NCBI GenBank assembly: GCA_947176335.1
Contig: CAMWQE010000003.1
Span: 1 to 38,087, forward strand
Direction: 5' to 3'
Origin: an uncultured Porphyromonadaceae bacterium
GTDB taxonomy: Bacteria; Bacteroidota; Bacteroidia; Bacteroidales; Muribaculaceae
DNA: 38,087 nt
The position numbers and the translations under genes were made by a program. Positions 29,709 through 37,910 of the stretch are shown piece by piece. The number at the start of each line of letters is the position of its first letter. Position 1 is the first letter of the stretch. The notes beneath the pieces are model-generated. The model was not told where the DNA came from and made no database searches. It saw only the letters and a list, made by a program, of their open reading frames with translations.

Positions 29709-30593
29709 ATGGCAGACAAATATCACGACACCGTTGCAAAAAGCAACGTCACGACAAACGATGAAGAAGTAAAAGCTGCTGTTGAAAAAATCGTCAGCGA
29801 GAATATCGTGGCAGCAAATACACCCGAAACCCTCAAATTGCTCTTCAACTGCATCGACCTCACCACTCTCAAAGCAACCGACTCCCCGGTGAGCGTTGCT
29901 AAATTCACCGAAAGAGTGAATGATTTTGAAAACGAGCATGGTGACCTACCCAATGTTGCTGCAATATGCGTTTATCCCAACTTCGCCCAGGTTGTCCGCA
30001 CAGTCCTTGAGGTAAGTGAGGTAGAAATCGCGGCGGTTGCGGGAGGATTCCCCTCAGCCCAGACATTCCCCGAAGTGAAAGTTGCGGAAACAGCACTTGC
30101 TGTTGAAGGAGGCGCTGATGAGATTGACGTTGTGATGAACCTCGGTGACTTCCTTGACGGAGACTGGGAGGAAGTGTGTGACGAACTTGAGGAGATGAAG
30201 CACTCATGCCGCGATTCAAAACTCAAGGTAATCCTTGAGACCGGCGCGTTGAAAACCGCCGAAAATATCCGTGCGGCATCAATCCTCGCAATGTACTCCG
30301 GAGCCGATTTCATCAAAACATCCACCGGCAAGGAATATCCCGGTGCAAGCCTTGAAGCTGCATACATTATGGCGCAGTGCATCAAGGAATACCATGCTAC
30401 CACCGGAAGAAAAGTAGGATTCAAGGCGGCAGGAGGAATCACAACTACCCAGGAAGCCCTTGCCTACTACTGCATTGTTAAAACTGTGCTTGGAGAAGAA
30501 TGGCTTACAAATGAGTACTTCAGGATTGGGGCGAGCCGACTTGCAAACAACCTGCTCAGTGACATCCTCGGCACAGAAACAAAATTTTTCTGA
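29709..30593 (+). CDS. deoC: deoxyribose-phosphate aldolase
   Basis: The 294-residue protein contains KLLFNCIDLTTLK, VCVYPNFA-like AAICVYPNFAQVV, EIDVVMNLGDFLDGDW, VILETGAL, the Schiff-base lysine segment ADFIKTSTGK and VGFKAAGGI. It splits 2-deoxyribose 5-phosphate into acetaldehyde and glyceraldehyde 3-phosphate, in deoxynucleoside breakdown. A roughly 40-residue N-terminal extension makes it longer than the compact bacterial forms. The TGA overlaps the next ATG by one base. Confidence 0.95.
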   Translation: MADKYHDTVAKSNVTTNDEEVKAAVEKIVSENIVAANTPETLKLLFNCIDLTTLKATDSPVSVAKFTERVNDFENEHGDLPNVAAICVYPNFAQVVRTVLEVSEVEIAAVAGGFPSAQTFPEVKVAETALAVEGGADEIDVVMNLGDFLDGDWEEVCDELEEMKHSCRDSKLKVILETGALKTAENIRAASILAMYSGADFIKTSTGKEYPGASLEAAYIMAQCIKEYHATTGRKVGFKAAGGITTTQEALAYYCIVKTVLGEEWLTNEYFRIGASRLANNLLSDILGTETKFF

Positions 30594-31105
30594 TGGAAAA
30601 CAACAATACACGCTACTGGGCAATTGTCAACGGAGTAAGGCTCGGTCCGATGGGACTTGAGGAACTCGCCCGCCTGTCATTGTCACCCGAAACACCCGTG
30701 TGGCATCCGGGACTTCCCGACTGGTGCGCCGCATCCACCATACCGGAGCTCCGTGCTTATATGGACGCGAACATCCCTCCGGTTCCGCCTATGCCGCCTG
30801 TCCCGCCTGTGTCTTCATATTTCAGCACACAGGTGTCGCAGACACCATATATTCCTGAAGTGCCTCGCCAGCAGCAACCTATGCCTCCAACATATCTTGT
30901 GTGGAGCATAATAACCATGCTCCTCTGCTGCGTGCCTACAGGTATTGTGGCGATTGTCTACTCCTCTAAGGTAAATTCCCGCTTCACTTCCGGTGATTAT
31001 GAAGGAGCTAAAAAAGCATCGGAAAATGCGGCGATATGGATTCTTGCAACAGTGGTTCTCGGGCTCATAGCATTGCCTTTCCAGATTATCATGGCGTTGG
31101 TATGA
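30593..31105 (+). CDS. GYF_2 domain protein with CD225/dispanin-type membrane segment
   Basis: The 170-residue protein starts with a GYF_2 (DUF4339) domain: YWAIVNGVRLGPMGLEELARL, TPVWHPGLPDWCAAS. A proline-rich linker (PPVPPMPPVPPV) leads to two membrane segments with the CD225 pattern, PTYLVWSIITMLLCCVPTGIVAIVYSSKVNSRFTSGDYEGA followed by KASENAAIWILATVVLG. GYF-type domains bind proline-rich peptides, so intramolecular binding to the linker is possible. CD225 is the family of eukaryotic interferon-induced transmembrane proteins; the bacterial function is not settled. It overlaps deoC by one base and the DUF2752 gene by 4 bp. Confidence 0.8.
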   Translation: MENNNTRYWAIVNGVRLGPMGLEELARLSLSPETPVWHPGLPDWCAASTIPELRAYMDANIPPVPPMPPVPPVSSYFSTQVSQTPYIPEVPRQQQPMPPTYLVWSIITMLLCCVPTGIVAIVYSSKVNSRFTSGDYEGAKKASENAAIWILATVVLGLIALPFQIIMALV

Positions 31106-31482
31106 CCCGCCGCGTGAAACTCACATTAACCATCAGCGGGATTGTGGCACTCGTCGCAATCCTGCTGCTCTATGCGAGTTTCAATCCGGCGGATAATCCC
31201 TTTCCACGCTGTGTCTTCCTGTCATTGACCGGATTCAAGTGCCCCGGCTGCGGGTCACAGCGCGCACTGCATGCGCTGCTGCATGCCGAATTCTGTCAGG
31301 CATGGCATTACAATCCCCTTCTTATAATCTCTATTCCGTTCCTCGCCCTGCTTGCGTTCAGCCAGGTAATGAAGCACCGCTTCACAAAGCTGTACAACAA
31401 CCTTAATGGCGGCATGGTAATCTGGACAGTGTTCATAATCGTGATTGCCTGGTGGATTTTTCGAAATATATTTGACTGGTAA
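31102..31482 (+). CDS. DUF2752 membrane protein
   Basis: The protein is 126 residues from the ATG at 31102, which overlaps the previous stop (ATGA); the track's earlier start lies inside the CD225 gene. It has an N-terminal helix, the DUF2752 signature CVFLSLTGFKCPGCGSQRALHALL with a CPGCGSQR cysteine motif, then two more helices. The family is of unknown function and often adjacent to CD225 proteins in Bacteroidetes, as here. The two cysteines could bind a metal or take part in redox chemistry. The stop TAA overlaps the next ATG by one base. Confidence 0.8.
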   Translation: MTRRVKLTLTISGIVALVAILLLYASFNPADNPFPRCVFLSLTGFKCPGCGSQRALHALLHAEFCQAWHYNPLLIISIPFLALLAFSQVMKHRFTKLYNNLNGGMVIWTVFIIVIAWWIFRNIFDW

Positions 31483-32036
31483 TGATTATCAATATCCGTA
31501 ATATGGTCTGCCGCCACTGTGTCTCCGCTTTGACCGATATTTTGCGGGACACCGGGCTCCATGCTAAGAAAGTGGAGATAGGAATGGCGGAAATCGAGGA
31601 GGATGAAATTTCCCCTTCCACAATGGAAATACTTGACTGCAAGCTGGCAAAGGCAGGATTTGAAAGGATAACCGATGCCGACACACTGCTTATTGACAAA
31701 ACCAAACGTACTATACTCGAACACATACAGCAACCATCCTGCGCATGGAATCTCTCGGCTTGCCTTGAATCACATCTTGAAGTCCCCTACGACACAATAA
31801 GCCGGATATTCTCACAAAAAGAGGGAAGAACCATAGAACGATATTATATTGCCCAGAAAGTTGAGAGAGTCAAAGAGCTCCTTGCTTATAAAGAACTGAA
31901 CCTTGCAGAAATCGCTGACCGAACAGGATATTCAAGCGCAGCGCATCTATCCCGCCAGTTCAAGCAGGTGACAGGACTCACACCGACCGAATACAGGCTT
32001 GAAACTTGTCCGCGCAAACCGCTCAACGAAGGGTAG
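31482..32036 (+). CDS. AraC-family regulator with N-terminal HMA-like metal-binding motif
   Basis: The 184-residue protein has an N-terminal region with NMVCRHC (Cys10 and Cys13), the MxCxxC metal-binding motif of HMA domains, in place of the usual sugar-binding cupin. The C-terminal half is an AraC double HTH: LAYKELNLAEIADRTGYSSAAHLSRQFKQVTGLTPTEYR. It should sense a soft metal such as copper or zinc and control the adjacent permease, whose own C-terminus has the same kind of motif. The promoter of that permease holds TGCATT direct and inverted repeats, a plausible binding site. It is the last gene of the run, overlapping DUF2752 by one base. Confidence 0.85.
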   Translation: MIINIRNMVCRHCVSALTDILRDTGLHAKKVEIGMAEIEEDEISPSTMEILDCKLAKAGFERITDADTLLIDKTKRTILEHIQQPSCAWNLSACLESHLEVPYDTISRIFSQKEGRTIERYYIAQKVERVKELLAYKELNLAEIADRTGYSSAAHLSRQFKQVTGLTPTEYRLETCPRKPLNEG

Positions 32037-32092
32037 CTTCCCATAATTATGCAAGCGTGGCACAGAATTGTGTAACGCGGATGTATTTTTGA

Positions 32093-32127
32093 TGCATTAA
32101 TTTTGCATTGCTAAAAAAGTAATGCAA
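32093..32127. promoter_or_regulatory. operator-like element and -7 box of the metal permease gene
   Basis: TGCATT occurs at 32093-32098 and 32104-32109, an 11-bp period typical of AraC-type sites. TTGCATT (32103-32109) also pairs with AATGCAA (32121-32127) as an inverted repeat with an 11-base gap. The -7 box TAATTTTG (32098-32105) lies inside the element and the ATG follows at 32130. Binding here would strongly affect transcription start. The regulator encoded just upstream is the obvious candidate. Confidence 0.6.
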
Positions 32128-32129
32128 TT

Positions 32130-33368
32130 ATGAACTTCACTCATTTTATAAATTCCCTTTGGGCTATCATATGTGAAATGTCGCCGTACATCCTACTCGG
32201 CTTCATCATCGCAGGGCTACTCCATGTTTTTGTTCAGCAGCGCACAATGAGCCGTCATCTCAGTGGCAGAAATCTAAGCTCGGTTATCAAAGCCGCCCTT
32301 TTCGGCATTCCTCTGCCGCTTTGCTCCTGCGGTGTCCTCCCTACAGCGGTATCACTCCGCCGTCAGGGAGCCGGAAAAGGTGCTACCACCTCATTTCTTA
32401 TTGCAACTCCGCAGACCGGGGTTGACTCTATTGCCGCAACATACTCGCTTCTCGGACTTCCGTTCGCAATCCTGCGTCCAATCGCTGCGCTTACCGGTGC
32501 GGTGGCAGGAGGTGCCATGGTAAACAAATTTGACAAAGAGGATGAAGAAATTATAGTCCGCACCAATGATGATGAGGACTATTCTAAAAAATCCTTTGTT
32601 GCCAAAATGATTGAAGCCCTCCGCTATGGTCTTGTGGATATGGTTGCAAGCGTAGGACCGTGGCTTGTGACAGGATTAATCATTGCCGCACTCATAACAG
32701 TTCTTGTGCCTGACACACTTTTCGTCGGGCTCAGCCGTTATCCTCTTCTTGCGATGCTTGCGGTGGTGGCTGTCGCTGTGCCTATGTATGTTTGCGCTAC
32801 CGGTTCGATACCCATTGCACTCTCATTGATGATGAAAGGGCTATCTCCCGGCATAGCATTTGTGCTTCTCATGGCAGGGCCGGCAGCAAATTTCGCATCC
32901 ATGATGATTCTTGCGCGCACCCAGGGCAAACGGGCGACTGTCATTTATGTTGCCTCGGTAGTTGTTACCGCTATCGCTTTCGGTCTCATTATTGATACCT
33001 TCCTCCCTGCTTCATGGTTCATACCCTCATCATCGGTAGCCATGGTAGATGCCTGCCATGCAACGATAGGATGGTTTCCCACCGCTTGCAGCATTTTGCT
33101 CCTTGCCCTCCTTGCTTACACTCTCATATTAAGGAAAACTCAAAACCATAAAATAATAACGGACATGACTAAAGAATACAAAATCAAAGGAATGGCTTGC
33201 CAACACTGCAAAAACAATGTGGAGAAACAGCTTGCTAAGGTTCCCGGAGTGGAATCAGTGGAAGTAAATCTGGACAAAGCCGTGGCAACAGTGAGCGGCA
33301 ACGCCGAACCGCAGGAAATAATTGACGCAATACAGCTTGCAGGATACGAGTTTGTCAGTGTCAACTGA
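32130..33368 (+). CDS. SO_0444-type permease (Cu/Zn efflux) with C-terminal HMA domain
   Basis: The 412-residue protein has about eight to ten hydrophobic helices of the permease family formerly called DUF318, with FGIPLPLCSCGVLPTA as the conserved cysteine motif, GAGKGATTSFLIATPQTG and MAGPAANFASM. The C-terminal 65 residues form an HMA domain: YKIKGMACQHCKNNVEKQL, with the MxCxxC motif, and GVESVEVNLDKAVATVSG. Members are linked to export of copper, zinc or organoarsenicals. The HMA tail fits a soft divalent or monovalent metal. It follows the HMA-AraC regulator by 93 bp and converges with pldA, leaving 6 bp. Confidence 0.85.
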   Translation: MNFTHFINSLWAIICEMSPYILLGFIIAGLLHVFVQQRTMSRHLSGRNLSSVIKAALFGIPLPLCSCGVLPTAVSLRRQGAGKGATTSFLIATPQTGVDSIAATYSLLGLPFAILRPIAALTGAVAGGAMVNKFDKEDEEIIVRTNDDEDYSKKSFVAKMIEALRYGLVDMVASVGPWLVTGLIIAALITVLVPDTLFVGLSRYPLLAMLAVVAVAVPMYVCATGSIPIALSLMMKGLSPGIAFVLLMAGPAANFASMMILARTQGKRATVIYVASVVVTAIAFGLIIDTFLPASWFIPSSSVAMVDACHATIGWFPTACSILLLALLAYTLILRKTQNHKIITDMTKEYKIKGMACQHCKNNVEKQLAKVPGVESVEVNLDKAVATVSGNAEPQEIIDAIQLAGYEFVSVN

Positions 33369-33374
33369 TTTCGC

Positions 33375-34253
33375 TTAATACTCGCTGAAAAGCTGAGGCT
33401 TGATTACAATACCCACACGCAATTGGGAGTGAAACTCCTTGTATGCAAGCAATCCCTCGCCGTAACCGTTGTAGTACTGGAAAAAAAGGTACTGGTTATC
33501 GCGGGGGAAAATGCGATAATTAAGCTCCACGGTGGTATTGTAGTTCAGTTCCCACCCCTTGCGCTTGGTCAGTATGACTGACGCACCGAAGCGCTTGTTA
33601 TGTGTGGAAAAAGATGTGCCTATCTGGTAGATACCGCAATAATTGAGAATATCCCTGTTTAAATTGCTGTCAATTATAGGAATCCAAACTTTGCCGTGTA
33701 CAATGAAATTTGGTTCGATCATTATGTTTGCAGCAAGAGATATTTTGTTCCATGAGCGTGATGCGGTGCCATCACGACCGTTGCTTTCATGCTCGAGAAG
33801 CAGAAGCAACTTGCCTATGAACTGGTTCTTTACAAAAAGAGGTTTTGCAAGACCTATGCCCGGATTAAAATTAAGGTCAGTCATCGGCATGGAGCGTTCA
33901 AGCACATTCCAGAAACATTTCTGGCTATAGAAAAGAAAAAGGTATGTGTGCCACGGAAGCACGCTTTTGGTAAGTCGCTGTGCTATTGAAATCTGAAACT
34001 TGATATTGGTATTTTGCTTGGTAGGTTTAGGACCGACGGAAGTGCCGAAAATAAAATAGTTGTCCTTGTACAAGGTAAAATACGGTCCATTGTCCATTGC
34101 CTTGCGGATACTGTCGCTGGTATTCTCTATCTGAATGGTGCTGGTATCCTGGTTCATAATCTGGCTATGAACTTCCGGGACTGCTGCCGCAAAAATTATT
34201 GCTGCAATCAATCCTCTCACAAATGACTGAAAATGAGATTTGAATAAAAACAT
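33375..34253 (-). CDS. pldA: outer-membrane phospholipase A
   Basis: The protein is 292 residues from the ATG at 34253, giving a normal signal peptide. The key stretch LEHESNGRDGTASRSWN matches OMPLA, with the catalytic His and Ser in HES and the Asn in SRSWN. Many amphipathic strands end in a C-terminal strand (LRVGIVIKPQLFSEY), as in a 12-stranded barrel. OMPLA cleaves phospholipids that leak into the outer leaflet, and calcium-dependent dimerisation activates it. It converges with the permease and is divergent from DUF3737, with a -7 box 16 bases upstream. Confidence 0.85.
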   Translation of the reverse strand: MFLFKSHFQSFVRGLIAAIIFAAAVPEVHSQIMNQDTSTIQIENTSDSIRKAMDNGPYFTLYKDNYFIFGTSVGPKPTKQNTNIKFQISIAQRLTKSVLPWHTYLFLFYSQKCFWNVLERSMPMTDLNFNPGIGLAKPLFVKNQFIGKLLLLLEHESNGRDGTASRSWNKISLAANIMIEPNFIVHGKVWIPIIDSNLNRDILNYCGIYQIGTSFSTHNKRFGASVILTKRKGWELNYNTTVELNYRIFPRDNQYLFFQYYNGYGEGLLAYKEFHSQLRVGIVIKPQLFSEY

Positions 34254-34268
34254 AATGCGATAATACCG

Positions 34269-34276
34269 CAAAGTTA
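34269..34276 (-). promoter_or_regulatory. -7 box of the pldA gene
   Basis: TAACTTTG on the minus strand fits the consensus exactly and lies 15 bases before the ATG at 34253. No clear -33 element is present. Confidence 0.5.
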
Positions 34277-34376
34277 CATTATTTTTTTAACCGTAAAAAG
34301 TATATTTAGCCGTAAAATTGTTAATAAGTTCAGCAATACTGGTTAATGCCTCCGGACATCACTGAGTATTTTTGTA

Positions 34377-34384
34377 TAACTTTG
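34377..34384 (+). promoter_or_regulatory. -7 box of the DUF3737-patB pair
   Basis: TAACTTTG fits the consensus and lies 23 bases before the ATG at 34408. No -33 element at the usual spacing was found. Confidence 0.5.
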
Positions 34385-34407
34385 CAATAATTAAACACTA
34401 CACATTT

Positions 34408-35250
34408 ATGGAATTAATCAAAAACCAAGAGTTTGAAGGAGAGCGTCCGCTGTTTGCCCGTCATAATCTCCGTCTGGAAGATGTTACTGTACATACCGGT
34501 GAATCAGCACTTAAGGAATGTTCTGACATCGAGGCAATCCACTGCCGCTTTGAAGGCAAATATCCTTTCTGGCATGTTGACCGCTTTACTATAACCGATT
34601 GTCTCTTCACTGAAGGAGCAAGGGCAGCGCTCTGGTATTCTCATAATCTTGACATGAAGTCCACCCTCGTCGAGGCTCCGAAAATGTTCAGGGATATGAC
34701 CGGAATCAAACTGACCGATGTGCAAATTCCCAACGCACAGGAGACCTTGTGGCACTGTACCGGCATAGAAGCTGAGAATGTGAGTGTGGAGCATGCCGAC
34801 TATATTTTCATGCACTGCGCTGACATAAAGCTCAACAACTGGAAACAGCAAGGCAACTATTCATTCCAATATTGCCGTAATGTAGAAATCCACAATGCTG
34901 TGATAGATTCCAAAGATGCGTTCTGGAATACGGACAATGTCACTGTCTATGACACCGAACTTACCGGTGAATACCTCGGATGGTACTCCAATAATCTCCG
35001 TCTTGTCCGTTGCAAGATTTCAGGCACTCAGCCTTTATGCTATTGTAAGAACCTTGTACTTGAAGATTGCATATTTGAACCGGACTGTGACCTCGCATTC
35101 GAGGAAAGCTGTGTGGACGCTACAGTCAACAGCTTTATCACAAGCGTAAAGAATCCGACATCAGGTATAATCCGTGCCAAAGGCTATGGCGAAATCATTA
35201 TTGATGAAAATATAAAAGCGCCGGCGGATTGCAAAATTGAAACAATATGA
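34408..35250 (+). CDS. DUF3737 family protein (repetitive beta-helix)
   Basis: The protein is 280 residues from the ATG at 34408. It matches what I know of DUF3737: ELIKNQEFEGERPLFARHNLRL, GESALKECSDIEA, CRFEGKYPFWHVDRF and LFTEGARAALWYS. The sequence consists of short repeating strands ending in small polar or cysteine residues, suggesting a right-handed beta-helix. It has no signal peptide. The biochemical function is unknown to me. It overlaps the PatB/MalY aminotransferase gene by 4 bp (ATGA) and is probably co-translated with it, so the two likely act in one process. Confidence 0.8.
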   Translation: MELIKNQEFEGERPLFARHNLRLEDVTVHTGESALKECSDIEAIHCRFEGKYPFWHVDRFTITDCLFTEGARAALWYSHNLDMKSTLVEAPKMFRDMTGIKLTDVQIPNAQETLWHCTGIEAENVSVEHADYIFMHCADIKLNNWKQQGNYSFQYCRNVEIHNAVIDSKDAFWNTDNVTVYDTELTGEYLGWYSNNLRLVRCKISGTQPLCYCKNLVLEDCIFEPDCDLAFEESCVDATVNSFITSVKNPTSGIIRAKGYGEIIIDENIKAPADCKIETI

Positions 35251-36407
35251 GCTACTTTGATGAGGCACCGGATAGGCGCGGAACCGGAAGCTACAAATGG
35301 GACGATACCGATGACCCGGAGATAATTCCTCTTTGGGTTGCCGATATGGATTTTCGCACGGCGCCTGTGGTGATTGATGCGTTGCGCCGAAGGGTGGAGC
35401 ATGGAATATTCGGCTATACCTTGGTAGGAGAGGATTACTACGATGCACTCACTTCATGGTTTGCCACGCGCCATAATTATAGCTTCAACCGCGGGCAGGT
35501 AATTTATACTTCCGGAGTTGTTCCCGCACTTTCGGCCATTATAAAGGCTCTGGCTCCGGCAGGAAAAGGTGTGGTTGTGCAGACTCCGGTCTATAACTGC
35601 TTTTTTTCTTCAATACGCAACAATGGATGTGAAATAATAGATGCACCGCTAAAAAGGATAGACCTTGATTCACATTCATTTACCTATCAGATGGATTTTG
35701 ATGCGCTTGAAAAGGCTTGTTCACATCCCGATGCCGCTCTAATGCTTCTGTGCAACCCGCATAATCCAGCCGGAAGATGTTGGACTGCGGAAGAACTTGA
35801 AAAAGTAAAGGAAATTTGTGCTTCACATGGTGTCAGGGTTGTAAGTGATGAAATCCATTGCGAACTCACAATGCCCGGATTCAAATATGTTCCTTACGGC
35901 ACAATTGATTCTGATGCAATAGTGTGCCTTTCACCTTCAAAAGCATTCAACACAGCCGGACTCCAGATAGCAAATATTATTTGTCCTGACCCGGAAGTAA
36001 GGAAAGCTGTTGACAGGGCGATTAACATAAACGAAGTATGTGATGTCAATCCATTCGGTCCTGTAGCACTCATAGCTTCATATTCGCCGGAAGGTGAAAA
36101 ATGGCTCGGACAGCTTAAAAGATATCTTTGGGATAACTGGCTTTATACCCGTCACACACTTGCCGGGAGACTTCCGCAGTGTCCTGTGACATTGCTTGAA
36201 GCCACATATCTCCCTTGGGTGGATATAAAAGCGCTGGGCATCTCCTCGCAAACACTTGAAGAAAAACTTAAGGAAGAAGCAAAAGTGTGGATTAATGCCG
36301 GTGATATGTACGGCAAAGAAGGATTCATACGCATTAATATAGCTTGTCCGAGGGCAACTCTTGCCGAGGGGCTTGACAGGCTGTGTAGTTACATTGAAAA
36401 AATCTGA
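35247..36407 (+). CDS. MalY/PatB-type PLP enzyme (cystathionine beta-lyase)
   Basis: The 386-residue fold-type I PLP enzyme opens with DRRGTGSYKWDD and PLWVADMDFRTAPVV, the MalY/PatB start. LCNPHNPAGRCW is the substrate loop, VVSDEIHCEL holds the cofactor-ring Asp, and the Schiff-base lysine is in LSPSKAFNTAGLQ. Members cleave cystathionine or cysteine S-conjugates to release pyruvate and ammonia. It is coupled to DUF3737 by a 4-bp overlap and is followed after 5 bp by the MATE exporter. Whether it serves methionine synthesis or thiol-conjugate breakdown is not decided by sequence. Confidence 0.9.
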   Translation: MSYFDEAPDRRGTGSYKWDDTDDPEIIPLWVADMDFRTAPVVIDALRRRVEHGIFGYTLVGEDYYDALTSWFATRHNYSFNRGQVIYTSGVVPALSAIIKALAPAGKGVVVQTPVYNCFFSSIRNNGCEIIDAPLKRIDLDSHSFTYQMDFDALEKACSHPDAALMLLCNPHNPAGRCWTAEELEKVKEICASHGVRVVSDEIHCELTMPGFKYVPYGTIDSDAIVCLSPSKAFNTAGLQIANIICPDPEVRKAVDRAININEVCDVNPFGPVALIASYSPEGEKWLGQLKRYLWDNWLYTRHTLAGRLPQCPVTLLEATYLPWVDIKALGISSQTLEEKLKEEAKVWINAGDMYGKEGFIRINIACPRATLAEGLDRLCSYIEKI

Positions 36408-36412
36408 CTAAG

Positions 36413-37885
36413 TTGATATCGCTGATTCAATCCGGACAACCTTTAAGCCTCAGACAAAAAATTGTTCTGACGGCAAAACTTTCCTTTCCCGCAATAATGG
36501 CGCAATTGTCAAGCATCCTTATGCAATATATTGATGCTGCGATGGTGGGACGGCTCGGTGCTGATGACAGTGCCGCGGTAGGACTTGTTTCCACGAGCCT
36601 CTGGCTCTTCTGGGGAATTTGTTCCGCCGCTACAGTAGGTTTTTCAGTGCAGGTTGCACACAGGGTTGGAGCAAGCGACTACCGCACTGCGAGGGCAGTC
36701 CTCCGGCAGGGAATAGTCGCATCAATATGCTTCGGCATAATAATGGCGGTAATAGGCATGGCTATATCGCCGTTTCTTCCTTACTGGCTTGGGGGTGATG
36801 GCTATGTGGCGGAGCAGTCCACAGTATATTTCTTTGTTTTTGTTGCCGCGTTGCCCATGCTCACCCTCAATTATCTTGGATGTGCGATTCTCAGGGCATC
36901 AGGCAATATGAAAGTACCCGGAGGACTTAATATAATAATGTGTGTGCTGGATGTAATTTTCAATTACTTCCTTATTTTCCCATCGCGCACGCTGAATCTC
37001 TTCGGAGCTGATATTTTCCTTTCGGGTGCAGGACTCGGGGTGCTTGGTGCCGCTCTCGGCACTGTCGCTGCCGAATGTGTCTGTGCCACAGCAGTGATGT
37101 ATTACTTATGCTGGCGCGAAAAAGGTATGTGCATCATAGGAAAAAAATGCGGGTATATGGTTAATAACTCTTTCCGCAATTTCATACCTACAAAACGGGT
37201 GCTTTCAAATGCTCTTAAAGTATCGGCACCTATGACACTTGAACATGCGGTTATCTGCGGTGCACAGATAATGGTCACAATCATTGTCGCTCCTCTTGGG
37301 GTCATGGCTATCGCAGCAAATTCATTTGCCGTGACAGCGGAAGCGCTCTGCTACATGCCGGGATACGGAATCGCTGATGCGGCAACTACCCTGACCGGTC
37401 AAAGCTATGGCGCGGGACGTAAGGACCTCGCTAAAAGTTTCGGTTATATAACCGTATGCTCAGGAATAATCATCATGACAGTGATGGGAATAATTATGTG
37501 GCTTACAGCACCGCTGCTGATGGACCTTTTCACTCCTGTAAAAGAGATAGCAGAACTTGGTTCACAGGCATTGCGTATCGAAGCATGGGCAGAACCGATG
37601 TTCGCCGCATCAATAGTTGCTTACGGAGTGATGATTGGAGTAGGGGACACCATTCTTCCGGCAATAATGAATTTCGGAAGTATCTGGCTTGTGCGTATTC
37701 CTCTTGCAGCTATCCTTGCTCCTACAATGGGTCTTGCAGGAGTATGGACTGCAATGTGCATCGAACTTACTTTCCGTGGAGCCATATTCCTATGGAGGCT
37801 TATAAAAGGTGCATGGCTGAAACATGGGTTGAGCACTACGGCTATAAGTGATGTAGCTCAGCCTCAGCCTGATCCTGATGTTTGA
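36413..37885 (+). CDS. MATE-family efflux transporter
   Basis: The 490-residue protein has about 12 transmembrane helices in two repeats. The first helix region reads LSFPAIMAQLSSILMQYIDAAMVGRLGADDSAAVGL and the middle LNYLGCAILRASGNMKVPGGLNIIMCVLDVIFNYFLIF, both MATE signatures. It exports drugs or metabolites in exchange for sodium or protons. The start is the TTG at 36413, five bases after the previous stop; an ATG further in would remove the first helix, and a CTG lies at 36404. It is probably co-transcribed with the PLP enzyme. The substrate is unknown. Confidence 0.9.
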   Translation: MISLIQSGQPLSLRQKIVLTAKLSFPAIMAQLSSILMQYIDAAMVGRLGADDSAAVGLVSTSLWLFWGICSAATVGFSVQVAHRVGASDYRTARAVLRQGIVASICFGIIMAVIGMAISPFLPYWLGGDGYVAEQSTVYFFVFVAALPMLTLNYLGCAILRASGNMKVPGGLNIIMCVLDVIFNYFLIFPSRTLNLFGADIFLSGAGLGVLGAALGTVAAECVCATAVMYYLCWREKGMCIIGKKCGYMVNNSFRNFIPTKRVLSNALKVSAPMTLEHAVICGAQIMVTIIVAPLGVMAIAANSFAVTAEALCYMPGYGIADAATTLTGQSYGAGRKDLAKSFGYITVCSGIIIMTVMGIIMWLTAPLLMDLFTPVKEIAELGSQALRIEAWAEPMFAASIVAYGVMIGVGDTILPAIMNFGSIWLVRIPLAAILAPTMGLAGVWTAMCIELTFRGAIFLWRLIKGAWLKHGLSTTAISDVAQPQPDPDV

Positions 37886-37910
37886 TTAATTAACCCTTAA
37901 CAAAATATTC

